From Pseudomonas yangonensis (GTDB taxonomy: Bacteria; Pseudomonadota; Gammaproteobacteria; Pseudomonadales; Pseudomonadaceae), in NCBI RefSeq assembly GCF_009932725.1, contig NZ_BLJU01000009.1:124001-188000 (forward strand): 64,000 nt of DNA, read 5' to 3'. The notes beneath the pieces are model-generated. The model was not told where the DNA came from. It was given only the letters and a program-made list of their open reading frames with translations, and did not search any database. Positions within the stretch are counted from its first letter, which is position 1; each line of letters begins with the position of its first letter. A program made the translations under genes and the position numbers. Shown one piece after another: positions 49,090 through 60,362 of the stretch.

Positions 49090-50229
49090 ATGACCACACC
49101 CTACCTGACCTTGCAGCAGACCAGCAGCACGGACGCCGCCAGCGATCTGCGGCTGGGCGGCGACTGGACGCTGGCCCATTACAGCCGGCTCGAACCCGAG
49201 GTGCTGGCCCTGCGCGAACGCCTGCGCGGCGAGGAAAGCGTCGACCTCAAGGACCTGGCCGCGCTGGACACCGCCGGTGCAGCGCTGCTGGTGGAGCTGT
49301 TCGGCCGGGAGCGCCTGCGTCACCTGATCCAGCAGGCCGAACTCGACGAACGACGCCGCGCCCTGTTGCTGACGGTCGCCGATGCCATGGCAGACAGCGC
49401 CCAGGCACAAGCCGCGCCTGAGCCTTCGGTACTGCGTGAAGTGCTCGGCCATATCGGCGAAGTGGTCGAAGGCATGTGGCACCAGGGCCGCGCACTGCTC
49501 GGTTTCATGGGTCTGACCCTGGCCAGCATGCTGGCGATCCTGGTGCGCCCGATGCGCTGGCGCCTCACCTCGCTGGCGGCCCATCTGGAGCAGTGCGGCC
49601 TCAACGCCGTGCCCATCGTCGCTCTGTTGACCTTTCTGGTGGGCGCCGTGGTGGCGTTTCTCGGCGCCACCATCCTCGCCGACTTCGGTGCCACCATCTA
49701 CACGGTGAACCTGGTGGCGTTCTCATTCCTGCGCGAGTTCGGCGTGCTGCTCACCGCGATTCTCATGGCCGGGCGCACCGCCAGCGCCTTCACCGCACAG
49801 ATCGGCTCGATGAAGGCCAACGAGGAAATCGACGCCATCCGCACCCTTGGCCTGAGCCCCATCGAACTGCTGGTGCTGCCACGGGTGTTCGCCATGCTGA
49901 TCGCGCTGCCGATCCTGACCTTCATCGCCATGCTCAGCGGCATAGTCGGCGGGGGTGTGGTATGCGCCGTGTCCCTGGGCATTCCGGTGACGATGTATCT
50001 GTCGATCCTGCAGGACAGCGACCTGCTGCGGCACTTCCTGGTCGGCCTGCTCAAGGCGCCGATCTTCGCCTTCCTGATCGCCCTGATCGGCTGCCTGGAA
50101 GGCTTCAAGGTCAGCGGCAGCGCGCAATCGGTGGGCGAACACACCACCTCGGCAGTGGTGCAGTCGATCTTCGTGGTCATCCTGCTCGATGCGATGGCTG
50201 CGCTGTTCTTGATGGAGATGGGCTGGTGA
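49090..50229 (+). CDS. MlaE-family lipid ABC permease with N-terminal STAS domain
   Basis: A 379-residue protein. Residues ~1-95 form a STAS/MlaB-like domain, and residues ~125-375 form the MlaE permease with five or six helices and the conserved MLIALPILTFIAMLSG and EEIDAIRTLGLSPIELL loops. In E. coli these are two proteins (MlaB, MlaE). The ATG at 49090 is preferred over a GTG two codons upstream. Its TGA overlaps the ATPase gene start by 4 bases. The cassette is the type I recall as PA3211-PA3214 in PAO1, distinct from the main mlaFEDCB operon. Confidence 0.92.
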   Translation: MTTPYLTLQQTSSTDAASDLRLGGDWTLAHYSRLEPEVLALRERLRGEESVDLKDLAALDTAGAALLVELFGRERLRHLIQQAELDERRRALLLTVADAMADSAQAQAAPEPSVLREVLGHIGEVVEGMWHQGRALLGFMGLTLASMLAILVRPMRWRLTSLAAHLEQCGLNAVPIVALLTFLVGAVVAFLGATILADFGATIYTVNLVAFSFLREFGVLLTAILMAGRTASAFTAQIGSMKANEEIDAIRTLGLSPIELLVLPRVFAMLIALPILTFIAMLSGIVGGGVVCAVSLGIPVTMYLSILQDSDLLRHFLVGLLKAPIFAFLIALIGCLEGFKVSGSAQSVGEHTTSAVVQSIFVVILLDAMAALFLMEMGW

Positions 50230-51011
50230 GCCGGGACAAGGTCATCGAGGTACGCGGCCTTAACAACCGCTTCGGCAGCCAGGTGGTGCACGAGCACCTG
50301 GATTTCGACCTGTATCGCGGCGAGATTCTCGGCGTGGTCGGTGGCTCGGGTACCGGCAAGTCGGTGCTGCTGCGCAGTATCGTCGGCCTGCGCCAGCCCA
50401 ACGCCGGCACCGTGCGGGTGTTCGGCGAAGAGTTGCTGAACCTGCCGACCGAGCGCCGCTCGCAGCTGGAGCGGCGCTTCGGCGTGCTCTATCAGCGCGG
50501 CGCGCTGTTCTCCTCGCTGACGGTCAGCGAGAACATCGCCCTGCCGCTGATCGAGCATGCCGGCCTGTCGCGCGCCGAGGCCGAGCGCCTGGCGCGGGTC
50601 AAGATCGCCCTGGCCGGCCTGCCCCAGGACGCCGGCGGCAAATTTCCCGCCTCGCTGTCCGGCGGCATGGTCAAACGCGCCGCTCTGGCCCGTGCCCTGG
50701 CACTCGACCCGGACATTCTGTTCCTCGACGAACCCACCGCCGGCCTCGACCCAATCGGAGCGGCGGCCTTCGACCAATTGATCCGCACCCTCAGTGACAG
50801 CCTGGGTCTGAGTGTATTTCTGGTGACCCACGATCTGGACACGCTTTACAGCATTTGCGATCGCGTCGCGGTGCTGGCGCAGAAGAAGGTGCTGGTGGCC
50901 GACCGCCTCGACGTGGTGGCTGCCACCGACGACGCCTGGATTCAGGAATACTTTCACGGCCCGCGTGGACGCGCGGCCGCACAGGCCGCCTCGGCGGCAG
51001 GGAGACAATGA
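50226..51011 (+). CDS. MlaF-like ABC transporter ATP-binding protein
   Basis: A 261-residue ABC ATPase energising the MlaE-like permease. Walker A GGSGTGKS is at 39-46, the signature LSGGM at 144-148, Walker B ILFLDEP at 164-170, followed by TAGLDP and a VFLVTHDL switch region. The start is a GTG in the 4-base overlap with the permease stop. The C-terminal ~25 residues are Ala/Arg-rich. It is followed without gap by the MCE-domain gene (TGA then ATG). Confidence 0.93.
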   Translation: MSRDKVIEVRGLNNRFGSQVVHEHLDFDLYRGEILGVVGGSGTGKSVLLRSIVGLRQPNAGTVRVFGEELLNLPTERRSQLERRFGVLYQRGALFSSLTVSENIALPLIEHAGLSRAEAERLARVKIALAGLPQDAGGKFPASLSGGMVKRAALARALALDPDILFLDEPTAGLDPIGAAAFDQLIRTLSDSLGLSVFLVTHDLDTLYSICDRVAVLAQKKVLVADRLDVVAATDDAWIQEYFHGPRGRAAAQAASAAGRQ

Positions 51012-51929
51012 ATGGAACCCAGAGCCCATCATGTGCTGATTGGCCTGTTCACCGTGCTCACGGTCGGCGCGGCGCTGTTGTTCGGCCTGTGGCTGAACAA
51101 GGCCGGAGCGGATCGCGCCTTCACCGATTACGAGGTGATCTTCAACGAGGCGGTCACCGGTCTGTCGCAGGGCAGCGCCGTGCAATACAGCGGCATCAAG
51201 GTCGGTGACGTGATCAGCCTCGGCCTCGACCCCGATGACCCACGCACGGTGCGCGCGCGCATTCGCATCGTCGGCCAGACGCCGATCAAGCAGGATACCC
51301 GTGCCCGCCTGGCGATCACCGGCATAACCGGCCTGGCAGTGATCCAGCTACACGGTGGCAGCCCCGAAAGCCCGCCGCTGGAGGGCAAGGATGGCCAACC
51401 CGGTATCATCATCGCCGACCGCTCGCCGCTATCACGACTGATGGCCAACGGCGAGGATCTGGTGAGCAATATCACCCGCCTGCTCAACCGCGCCAATCGC
51501 ATGCTCTCGCGCGAGAACGCCGAGCGCGTGTCGCGCACCCTGGAGAACCTCGAACAGGCCACCGCCGGCATCGCCGACCAGCGTGGCGAACTGAGTGAAG
51601 CGCTGCGCCAGACCAGTGCCGCCACCCGTGAAGCCGCCACGCTGATGGCAAACGCCAATCAGTTGCTCGACAGCCAGGGCAGCCAGGTGCTGGAAAGCGC
51701 CGAACGTCTTATGGTCTCGCTGGAGCGCAGTAGCCGTACCATCGAACAGTTGCTACAGAACAACCGCGGCGCACTCGACAGCGGCATGCAGGGCCTGAGC
51801 GACCTGGGCCCGACGATCAGCGAACTGCGCGAAACCCTGGGCGCCCTGCGCGGTTTCTCTCGCCGCCTGGAGCAGGACCCCAGCGGTTACCTGCTGCGCA
51901 GCGACAGCATCAAGGAGTTCCAACCATGA
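51012..51929 (+). CDS. MlaD-like MCE-domain lipid-binding protein
   Basis: A 305-residue periplasmic protein anchored by one N-terminal helix (about 8-27). Residues ~35-115 are an MCE domain with the SGIKVGDVISLGLD segment, and residues ~150-290 are long amphipathic helices. MCE proteins form hexameric rings that shuttle phospholipids between membranes. GGGAG precedes the ATG at seven bases, and the stop overlaps the lipoprotein start by 4 bases. Confidence 0.92.
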   Translation: MEPRAHHVLIGLFTVLTVGAALLFGLWLNKAGADRAFTDYEVIFNEAVTGLSQGSAVQYSGIKVGDVISLGLDPDDPRTVRARIRIVGQTPIKQDTRARLAITGITGLAVIQLHGGSPESPPLEGKDGQPGIIIADRSPLSRLMANGEDLVSNITRLLNRANRMLSRENAERVSRTLENLEQATAGIADQRGELSEALRQTSAATREAATLMANANQLLDSQGSQVLESAERLMVSLERSSRTIEQLLQNNRGALDSGMQGLSDLGPTISELRETLGALRGFSRRLEQDPSGYLLRSDSIKEFQP

Positions 51930-52522
51930 AGCGTCTTACCCTGTTGCTGGCGGCCGCCCTGCTCGGCGCCTGCTCGATCCTGCCGCAGAGCGAACCGCTG
52001 GACATCTACCTGCTGCCGGCCACGGCACTGCCGGCACAGACGCAGCGCGTCGGCTGGTCACTGCGGGTAGGCAGCCCGGTCAGTAGCCAGTTGCTCGACG
52101 GCACACGGATCGTCGTGCTGCCCGAGCCCGACCGGGTCAATACCTACCAGGGCGTACGCTGGAGCGAGCGCACGCCGCAGCTGTTGCGCGGCCGCCTGCT
52201 CGACGCCTTTCAGGATGACGGCCGGATTCAGGCCCTGAGCAACGAAGAGCAGCGCCTGCAAGCCGATCTGGAACTGGTCAGCGACCTGCGCAGCTTCCAT
52301 AGCGAATACCGCGACGGCATCCCGCACGCGCTGATCCGTCTCGACGTCAACCTGGTCGATACGCGCAGCCAGCAGATCATCGCCAGCCGCCGCTTCAGCG
52401 TCAGCCAGGCGGCTGGCGATACCTCGATTGCCTCGGTGGTGGCGGCTTTCGGCCAGGCCGGGGATAAGCTGGCGCGTGAACTGGTGGACTGGACCCTGGC
52501 CGAAGGGCAGCGCAGCCGCTGA
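51926..52522 (+). CDS. ABC-type transport auxiliary lipoprotein (PqiC/DUF330-like)
   Basis: A 198-residue outer-membrane lipoprotein. The signal peptide ends in a lipobox LLGAC with the acylated cysteine C16, and the mature protein has the auxiliary lipoprotein pattern (RVGSPVSSQLLDGTRIVV near the start). Such proteins complete MCE transport systems at the outer membrane. Ser at +2 (C-S) permits sorting to the outer membrane. Last gene of the four-gene cassette. Confidence 0.9.
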   Translation: MKRLTLLLAAALLGACSILPQSEPLDIYLLPATALPAQTQRVGWSLRVGSPVSSQLLDGTRIVVLPEPDRVNTYQGVRWSERTPQLLRGRLLDAFQDDGRIQALSNEEQRLQADLELVSDLRSFHSEYRDGIPHALIRLDVNLVDTRSQQIIASRRFSVSQAAGDTSIASVVAAFGQAGDKLARELVDWTLAEGQRSR

Positions 52523-52680
52523 TTGACGGGTCGACGAACTTACCCCGAGGGAGGCACTTCAGCGGCGACAGCCGTGCGCTACACCGCAAGTATCGCGGCT
52601 ACGACTGCATGGAGGCAGGCGGTAGGGCGAAGCAGGATGCCGGAGCCGAAAACCCCTCCCACAGGATTTGCGCTCTCTGG

Positions 52681-54603
<1,923 letters not shown>

Positions 54604-54672
54604 GCGCTGTCACTCCATTGACCGCCGAATGGCCCATGACCATAACGTGGTTCGCCAGCGTTGGCCATTAAC

Positions 54673-54700
54673 GACAAAGCCGCCCGAAGGCGGCTTTGTC
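54673..54700 (-). terminator. Intrinsic terminator after pckA
   Basis: GACAAAGCCGCC / GGCGGCTTTGTC perfect 12-base stem with a CGAA tetraloop, 18 bases after the pckA stop. There is no long T run beyond the stem; the AAA/TTT inside the arms may serve. It also insulates recQ, which starts upstream of it on the same strand. Confidence 0.8.
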
Positions 54701-54717
54701 AGAGAACGCGGCTCAGC

Positions 54718-56259
54718 TTACAGCTGCGGGCCGGCGTTCTTGATCGCCTCGCTCACATCGAACTTGGCGAAGTTGTCGATGAACAGCTTGGCCAGGCCTT
54801 TGGCGGCCTCGTCGTAGGCGTTCTTGTCTGCCCAGGTGTTGCGCGGGTTGAGCAGATTGGTCTCGACGCCCGGAACGGCCTTGGGCACGTCCAGGTTGAT
54901 GATCGGCAGGTGCTCGGTCTCGGCACCGATCAGCGCACCGCTCTGGATGGCAGCGATCACACCACGGGTGGTGGGGATGTTGAAACGCTTGCCGACGCCG
55001 TAGCCACCGCCGGTCCAGCCGGTGTTGACCAGGTAGACCTTGGAGCCGAAGGCGTTGATGCGCTTGATCAGCAGCTCGGCGTAAACGCCGGCCGGACGCG
55101 GGAAGAAGGGTGCGCCGAAGCAGGTGGAGAAGGTCGACTTGATGCCGCCGCCCGAACCCATTTCGGTGGAACCGACCAGCGCGGTGTAGCCGGACAGGAA
55201 GTGGTAGGCCGCCTGCTCGTTGTTGAGGATCGACACCGGCGGCAGTACGCCGGTCAGGTCGCAGGTCAGGAAGATAACGGCGTTCGGCTCACCGCCCAGG
55301 TTCTTCTCGCTGCGCTTCTCGACGTACTCCAGCGGGTAAGCCGCGCGGCTGTTCTGGGTCAGGCTGTCGTCGGCGTAATCGGGGGTGCGCTGCTCGTCGA
55401 GCACGACGTTTTCCAGCACGGTGCCGAACTGGATGGCTTTCCAGATCACCGGCTCGTTCTTCTCGGACAGGTCGATGCACTTGGCGTAGCAGCCGCCTTC
55501 GACGTTGAACACCACGCCTTCGCCCCAACCGTGTTCGTCGTCACCGATCAGGTAACGCGACTCGTCGGCGGACAGGGTGGTCTTGCCGGTGCCGGACAGG
55601 CCGAAGAACAGGGTCACGTCGCCGTCTTCGCCAATGTTGGCGGCGCAGTGCATCGGCAGCACGTCCTTCTCCGGCAGCAGGAAGTTCTGCACGGAGAACA
55701 TGGCCTTCTTCATTTCACCGGCGTAGCGCATACCGGCGATCAGCACTTTCTTGGCGGCGAAGTTGATGATCACGCAGCCGTCGGAGTTGGTGCCATCACG
55801 CTCCGGCACGCACTCGAAGTTGGCGACATTGAGGATCTGCCACTCGGCCTTGCCGGCCGGGTTGTAGGCTTCGGGGTTGATGAACAGCTGACGGCCGAAC
55901 AGGTTCTGCCAGGCGGTGGCGGTGGTCATCTTCACCGGCAGGTAGTGCGCTTCGGCAGAACCTACGTGAACGTGGGATACGAAGTGATCCTGAGCCTTGT
56001 TGAAAGCCTCGACGCGATCCCACAGGGCATCGAACTTGTCGGCCGGGAACGGACGGTTGATGGCGCCCCAGGCGATCTGCGCCTCGGTGCTCGGCTCCTG
56101 AACGATGAAGCGGTCGGCCGGCGAGCGGCCAGTGCGATGACCGGTACGAACGACCAGCGCGCCGTTGGCGGCCAGTTCCCCTTCACCACGGCGAATGGCT
56201 TCTTCGACCAGTTGCGCGGCGCTGATGTCGGTGTACACGGCGTTGTTGGCTTGCGTCAT
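54718..56259 (-). CDS. pckA: Phosphoenolpyruvate carboxykinase (ATP)
   Basis: Converts oxaloacetate to phosphoenolpyruvate with ATP, the first step of gluconeogenesis from TCA intermediates. It has 513 residues, exactly the P. aeruginosa length as I recall it. The P-loop [14 protein letters not shown] is near 218-231, followed by the metal site DDEHGW and the [19 protein letters not shown] block. The ATG at 56257-56259 gives the N-terminus [11 protein letters not shown]; in-frame earlier codons would extend into the promoter and are rejected. Confidence 0.96.
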   Translation of the reverse strand: MTQANNAVYTDISAAQLVEEAIRRGEGELAANGALVVRTGHRTGRSPADRFIVQEPSTEAQIAWGAINRPFPADKFDALWDRVEAFNKAQDHFVSHVHVGSAEAHYLPVKMTTATAWQNLFGRQLFINPEAYNPAGKAEWQILNVANFECVPERDGTNSDGCVIINFAAKKVLIAGMRYAGEMKKAMFSVQNFLLPEKDVLPMHCAANIGEDGDVTLFFGLSGTGKTTLSADESRYLIGDDEHGWGEGVVFNVEGGCYAKCIDLSEKNEPVIWKAIQFGTVLENVVLDEQRTPDYADDSLTQNSRAAYPLEYVEKRSEKNLGGEPNAVIFLTCDLTGVLPPVSILNNEQAAYHFLSGYTALVGSTEMGSGGGIKSTFSTCFGAPFFPRPAGVYAELLIKRINAFGSKVYLVNTGWTGGGYGVGKRFNIPTTRGVIAAIQSGALIGAETEHLPIINLDVPKAVPGVETNLLNPRNTWADKNAYDEAAKGLAKLFIDNFAKFDVSEAIKNAGPQL

Positions 56260-56299
56260 GAGGGTCCCCGTCGGCCGCTGGCCGAGTCTTCCGAACGTT

Positions 56300-56327
56300 G
56301 TGTAGTACAGGGGCAACTGCACTACAC
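56300..56327. promoter_or_regulatory. Inverted repeat upstream of pckA (GTGTAGT-N14-ACTACAC)
   Basis: Seven-base arms with a 14-base spacer, 41 bases upstream of the pckA start, where a repressor or activator could bind. Pseudomonas pckA responds to carbon source; the binding protein is not known to me. The 168-base gap shows no gene and no convincing -35/-10 pair. Confidence 0.4.
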
Positions 56328-56427
56328 GGTAAAAAAGTCGCGGGAGTATGCCAGAAAAGCGAACGGCTTGGCAGCCTCCGATCCGATCTTGCCCCGCTAG
56401 TGACAGTCTATTGGCGCGAGAGGTTCA

Positions 56428-57315
56428 TCAGTGACGGGTCTGCGACGGCGCCTCGCTGCCGGCACCGGCAAACAGCTGGGCGATATCGGCAGCATCGAAG
56501 GCGTAGCGCTCGTTGCAGAACTGGCAATCGATCACCACGCTGCCGCCCTGCTCGGCCAGCAGCAGCTCGGCATCGGCCTGGCCCAGGCTGGCCAGGGCAC
56601 TGGCGGATCGCTCGCGCGAGCAGCTGCAGCGGAACTGCAGCGGCTGCTCGTCGAACAGGCGCACGTTCTCCTGGTGATAGAGGCGATGCAGCAGGGTCGG
56701 GTTGTCCAGGCCGAGCAGCTCTTCGGCGGTCAGGGTATCGGCCAGAGTCAGCACGTGGTTCCAGCTCTCGGCGCGCTCCTGTGGCTCGCTCTGATGGTGC
56801 GGCGGCAGCTGCTGCAGGAGCAGACCACGAGCACGCTGGCCGTCAGCCTTGAGCCAGAAGCGGGTCGGCAGTTGCTCGGAGCTGGCGAAGTAGTTGGACA
56901 GGCACTCGGCCAGGTCCACGCCATCCAGTTCGACGATGCCCTGATAGCGCTGGCCGCGGGTCGGGTCGATGGTGATGGCCAGCACGCCATTGGGCATCAG
57001 GCTCTGCAGGTCAGCATCGGCGCCGATCTGCTCGGCCTCGTAGCGGGCGATGCCGCGCAGTTCCCGCGCGCTGGAACATTCCACCATCAGCAACGACAGC
57101 GGGCCTTCGGCGCGTGCCTGCAATACCAGCAGGCCGTCGAACTTCAGCGTACCCACCAGTAGCGCGGCGGCGGCCATCATCTCGCCAAGCAGTTGCGCCA
57201 CTGGCTGCGGGTAGGCGTGCTTGGCCAGCACATGGGCGTAGCTCTCGCGCAGCGCGACCATCTCGCCACGCACATCGGTGTCGTCGAACAGGAAACGTTG
57301 ACTGAAGTCGTTCAT
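56428..57315 (-). CDS. hslO: Redox-activated chaperone Hsp33
   Basis: A 295-residue holdase that unfolds its C-terminal domain on oxidation to bind clients. The zinc/disulfide switch has the pattern CSC at 230-232 and CQFC at 264-267. The N-terminal chaperone fold is normal ([19 protein letters not shown]). It precedes pckA, as in P. aeruginosa. The divergent neighbour is the PAP2 phosphatase. Confidence 0.95.
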   Translation of the reverse strand: MNDFSQRFLFDDTDVRGEMVALRESYAHVLAKHAYPQPVAQLLGEMMAAAALLVGTLKFDGLLVLQARAEGPLSLLMVECSSARELRGIARYEAEQIGADADLQSLMPNGVLAITIDPTRGQRYQGIVELDGVDLAECLSNYFASSEQLPTRFWLKADGQRARGLLLQQLPPHHQSEPQERAESWNHVLTLADTLTAEELLGLDNPTLLHRLYHQENVRLFDEQPLQFRCSCSRERSASALASLGQADAELLLAEQGGSVVIDCQFCNERYAFDAADIAQLFAGAGSEAPSQTRH

Positions 57316-57455
57316 AGCGGCTGGCCCGGGTCTGGAAAAAGGCTGGCGATTTTATGCACAAACGCCAGCACAACCAAGGTCCGGCCGTCATATGCAGGCG
57401 TTCACCTTCCACCCACCGCCCGCTGAACCTCGACTGAACGACTGGGCTGCCGGCC

Positions 57456-57483
57456 TTGTACTGCCGTCAGCACTGCCTATCAT
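57456..57483 (+). promoter_or_regulatory. Possible sigma-70 promoter for the PAP2 phosphatase
   Basis: TTGTAC (57456-57461), 16-base spacer, TATCAT (57478-57483), 48 bases before the start codon. A moderate match. Confidence 0.45.
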
Positions 57484-57531
57484 CCGCGCGCCTGAGGTAG
57501 AGCCTGTCATCAATCTGAAAAGGGATCGTCC

Positions 57532-58326
57532 ATGTCGAGCACTTTCATCAATCGCCACTGGCAGCCACGCGCCATGCTGGTCTGCCATATCGTGGCCATC
57601 GTGCTGCTCGCCAGCTGGCTTTGGCAGCCTACCCGTGAACTGTGGAACGTCTTCGATCTGTGGCTGTTCAAGCTGCTCAACGATCCGGTACAGGCTGGCG
57701 GCCTGTGGGCCCACATCTGGGCCATCGGCAGCATGCGTCCGGTCGACGCCGGCGTCGGCGTGGTGATGCTGGCGGTGATGCTCAAGGCTGATCTGGTCTT
57801 CACCGGTCCCCAGGTGCGTCGCGCGCTGTTCGCCTTTCTCGTCGCCCTGACAGTGATGCTGCTGATGCGCGTGCTGTTCGCCGACCTGGTCGAATACATG
57901 GGCTTGCAGCACGCCAGCCCGTCGCTGGTGGTCGAAGGCAGTGCGCGCCTGACGGAAATGTTCCCGGCCTGGGAAGAGCGCTGGGACCTGAAAGACAGCG
58001 CCAGCCGCAGCTTCCCCGGCGATCACGCCTCCGTGCTGCTGATCTGGGCCTACTTCATGTCCTTCTTCGCCCGCGGCTGGCGCCTGATCCTGGTCTGGGC
58101 GATTACCGCGATCGGCATCCTGCCACGTTTGGTAGCCGGGGCTCACTGGGGCGCGGATGCCTTCGTCGGCGGCGTATTCCTCAGCCTGCTGGCCCTGGCC
58201 TGGAGCTGCTATACGCCGCTGAGTTATCGCGCCAGCGAATGGCTGGAGAAGATCACCCTGCCGATCACCTCGCGCCTGGCCAGGCTCCCGCTGCTGGGCC
58301 GCATGAGCATCGTCAGCGGGCGCTGA
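57532..58326 (+). CDS. PAP2-family membrane phosphatase
   Basis: A 264-residue protein with about six hydrophobic helices. PAP2 motif 2 reads SRSFPGDHASV (PGDH where most have PSGH) and motif 3 reads RLVAGAHWGADAF with the catalytic histidine and aspartate. Such enzymes act on polyprenyl or lipid A phosphates at the outer face of the inner membrane. It sits between hslO and hslR, an arrangement conserved in pseudomonads. An AGGGAT ribosome site precedes ATG 57532. Exact substrate unknown. Confidence 0.88.
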   Translation: MSSTFINRHWQPRAMLVCHIVAIVLLASWLWQPTRELWNVFDLWLFKLLNDPVQAGGLWAHIWAIGSMRPVDAGVGVVMLAVMLKADLVFTGPQVRRALFAFLVALTVMLLMRVLFADLVEYMGLQHASPSLVVEGSARLTEMFPAWEERWDLKDSASRSFPGDHASVLLIWAYFMSFFARGWRLILVWAITAIGILPRLVAGAHWGADAFVGGVFLSLLALAWSCYTPLSYRASEWLEKITLPITSRLARLPLLGRMSIVSGR

Positions 58327-58331
58327 AGCGG

Positions 58332-58390
58332 GTAGCCCGGATGCAATCCGGGAGGGGTCGATACGATTCCCCGGATTTCATCCGGGCTAC
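58332..58390. repeat. GTAGCCCGGAT extragenic palindrome, copy 4
   Basis: The arm beginning GTAGCCCGGATGCAATCC at 58332 is mirrored to 58390. It lies between the convergent PAP2 and hslR genes, just before a half copy of a different repeat family. Confidence 0.93.
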
Positions 58391-58412
58391 AAACTGAACG
58401 AGCAAGTTCGCA

Positions 58413-58439
58413 TTCGCGAGCAGAGCTCGCTCCTACAGG
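58413..58439. repeat. Solo half of the AGGAGCGAGC repeat
   Basis: 27 bases starting TTCGCGAGCAGAGCTCG are identical to 26561-26587, the right arm of the inverted repeat between fabY and cysQ. No left arm is present here. It abuts the hslR 3' end. Confidence 0.9.
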
Positions 58440-58446
58440 CTTGCGC

Positions 58447-58875
58447 CTAATCCTCATCCGCCCAGGGGTGGCGCAGGCCGCCGCCCTGCTGTTCGTTGAA
58501 CTGATGGATCTGCCGCCGCTGCTTCTTGCTCGGCCGGCCATCGGTCTGTACGCCAAGGGCCCCGGCCTTGCGCATGGCCGCGGCCTGTTCGCGGCGGGCG
58601 ATGCTCTCTTCGGTCTCGCGATACAGCAGTTGCGCTTCCGGCGCGCCACGACGGACGCCGGACAGCGCCAGCACGACCACGGTGCGCTCGTCGAAACCGG
58701 TGCGCAGCACGTATTCATCGCCGACCTTCGGCTCCTTGCTCGGCTTGCAGCGGTCGCCGCGGTGATGCACCTTGCCACCTTCTATAGCCGCCTTGGCCAG
58801 GGCCCGGGTCTTGTAGAAACGCGCCGCCCACAGCCATTTGTCCAGGCGCACCTTATCGTCGTCTTTTTCGCTCAT
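58447..58875 (-). CDS. hslR: Ribosome-associated heat shock protein Hsp15
   Basis: A 142-residue S4-domain RNA-binding protein that frees stalled 50S subunits carrying nascent chains. The S4 core VRLDKWLWAARFYKTRALA is at about 9-27 and GGKVHHRGDR follows. The basic C-terminus (RPSKKQRRQIHQF) is typical. Start at MSEKDDDK (ATG 58873-58875), chosen over an upstream frame that runs into the divergent rimB promoter. In P. aeruginosa it is likewise next to the PAP2 and rimB genes. Confidence 0.94.
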   Translation of the reverse strand: MSEKDDDKVRLDKWLWAARFYKTRALAKAAIEGGKVHHRGDRCKPSKEPKVGDEYVLRTGFDERTVVVLALSGVRRGAPEAQLLYRETEESIARREQAAAMRKAGALGVQTDGRPSKKQRRQIHQFNEQQGGGLRHPWADED

Positions 58876-58989
58876 CTCACACTCTGAAAGGGGTTTGGCA
58901 TTCGCACGCGCGGCGGATGCAGTTGTCACACGACACAACTAGAATGCGCGGAATCATAGGCGTTGTACGCCGCAGGGGACACTCTCACC

Positions 58990-59460
58990 TTGAAGACTTT
59001 CGACCAGCTCAGCGTGATCGGCCTGCGTGAGTGGATCAATCTGCCCGAGCTCGGCATCATCGGCTTGCGCGCCAAGATCGACACTGGCGCCAGCACCTCG
59101 AGCCTGCACGCCAGCGATATTCAACCGTTCCGGCGTGACGGCGAGGACTGGGTGCGCTTCACCGCCTACCTCGGTACTCAGGTACAGCGTCGTCATCGCT
59201 GCGAGGCGCCGCTGGTGTCGGTCAAACGCATCAAGAGCTCCAACGGCCAGGCGCAGAGCCGCTACGTGATCCGCACCCATCTGGCCCTCGGTGATCTGCT
59301 GTGGCCGGTGGAATTCACCCTGGCCTGCCGCAAGACCATGCGCTATCGCGTACTGCTCGGTTCCAAGGCGCTGATCACCGGCCAACTGGTGGTCAACCCG
59401 GCACTCAGTTATGTGCAGGACAAACCCTCCCTTTCCTCGTCCCTTCCAGGTGCCCAATGA
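58990..59460 (+). CDS. rimB: RimB, ATP-dependent zinc protease-like partner of RimK
   Basis: A 156-residue retroviral-protease-like protein encoded next to rimK. RimB was reported in P. fluorescens to modulate RimK glutamylation of ribosomal protein S6; that is literature knowledge. The aspartyl-protease-like motif [13 protein letters not shown] is at 29-41. The start is a TTG at 58990 giving MKTFDQL, the family N-terminus, with GGGG upstream; a TTG at 58963 is in frame but adds nine unlikely residues. The stop overlaps rimK by 4 bases. Confidence 0.88.
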   Translation: MKTFDQLSVIGLREWINLPELGIIGLRAKIDTGASTSSLHASDIQPFRRDGEDWVRFTAYLGTQVQRRHRCEAPLVSVKRIKSSNGQAQSRYVIRTHLALGDLLWPVEFTLACRKTMRYRVLLGSKALITGQLVVNPALSYVQDKPSLSSSLPGAQ

Positions 59461-60362
59461 AGATCGCCGTGCTGTCGCGCAACCCGCGCCTGTATTCCAC
59501 CCGTCGACTGGTGGAGGCCGGGCAGCAGCGCGGCCATGAGATGGTGGTGATCGACACCCTGCGGGCCTACATGAACATCGCCAGCCACAAGCCGCAGATC
59601 CATTACCGCGGCCAGCCGCTGGAAGGTTTCGATGCGGTGATCCCGCGCATTGGCGCCTCGGTGACCTTCTATGGCTGCGCGGTGTTGCGCCAGTTCGAGA
59701 TGATGGGCGTCTACCCGCTCAATGAGTCGGTGGCCATCAGCCGTTCGCGTGACAAATTGCGCGCCCTGCAGCTGCTGTCGCGCAAGGGTATCGGCCTGCC
59801 GGTGACCGGTTTCGCCCACTCGCCGGACGACATTCCCGACCTGATCCAGATGGTCGGCGGCGCGCCACTGGTGATCAAGGTGCTGGAAGGCACCCAGGGC
59901 ATGGGCGTGGTGCTGGCCGAAACGCACAAGGCCGCCGAGTCGGTGATCGAAGCCTTCCTCGGCCTCAAACAGGACATCATGGTGCAGGAATACATCCAGG
60001 AAGCCGGCGGCGCCGACATTCGCTGCTTCGTGGTCGGCGACAAGGTAATCGCCGCGATGAAACGCCAGGCCAAGGCCGGCGAGTTCCGCTCCAACCTGCA
60101 CCGCGGCGGCAGTGCCAGCCTGATCAAGATCACCCCGGAAGAACGCATGACCGCGGTGCGTGCGGCCAAGGTCATGGGCCTGAATGTCGCCGGGGTGGAC
60201 ATCCTGCGCTCCAACCACGGCCCGCTGGTGATGGAGGTCAATTCCTCGCCGGGCCTGGAAGGCATCGAGACCACCACCGCCAAGGACGTGGCCGGAATGA
60301 TCATCCAGTACCTGGAAAAGAACGCCGAACCCGGCCAGACCCGCACCAAGGGCCGCGGATGA
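59457..60362 (+). CDS. rimK: Ribosomal protein S6 glutamate ligase
   Basis: A 301-residue ATP-grasp ligase that adds glutamates to the C-terminus of S6 and so tunes translation. Family segments are present: the N-terminus [10 protein letters not shown], the ATP-grasp [35 protein letters not shown], and the metal-binding [14 protein letters not shown]. Length equals E. coli RimK within one residue. Its start overlaps rimB and its stop overlaps ldcA by 4 bases each, so rimB, rimK and ldcA form one coupled unit. Confidence 0.96.
   Translation: MKIAVLSRNPRLYSTRRLVEAGQQRGHEMVVIDTLRAYMNIASHKPQIHYRGQPLEGFDAVIPRIGASVTFYGCAVLRQFEMMGVYPLNESVAISRSRDKLRALQLLSRKGIGLPVTGFAHSPDDIPDLIQMVGGAPLVIKVLEGTQGMGVVLAETHKAAESVIEAFLGLKQDIMVQEYIQEAGGADIRCFVVGDKVIAAMKRQAKAGEFRSNLHRGGSASLIKITPEERMTAVRAAKVMGLNVAGVDILRSNHGPLVMEVNSSPGLEGIETTTAKDVAGMIIQYLEKNAEPGQTRTKGRG

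Noticed and set aside
58921..58940. AGTTGT...ACAACT palindrome and TAGAAT as a rimB promoter
   Set aside because: No -35 at a usable distance and a weak mirror; too little evidence to call.
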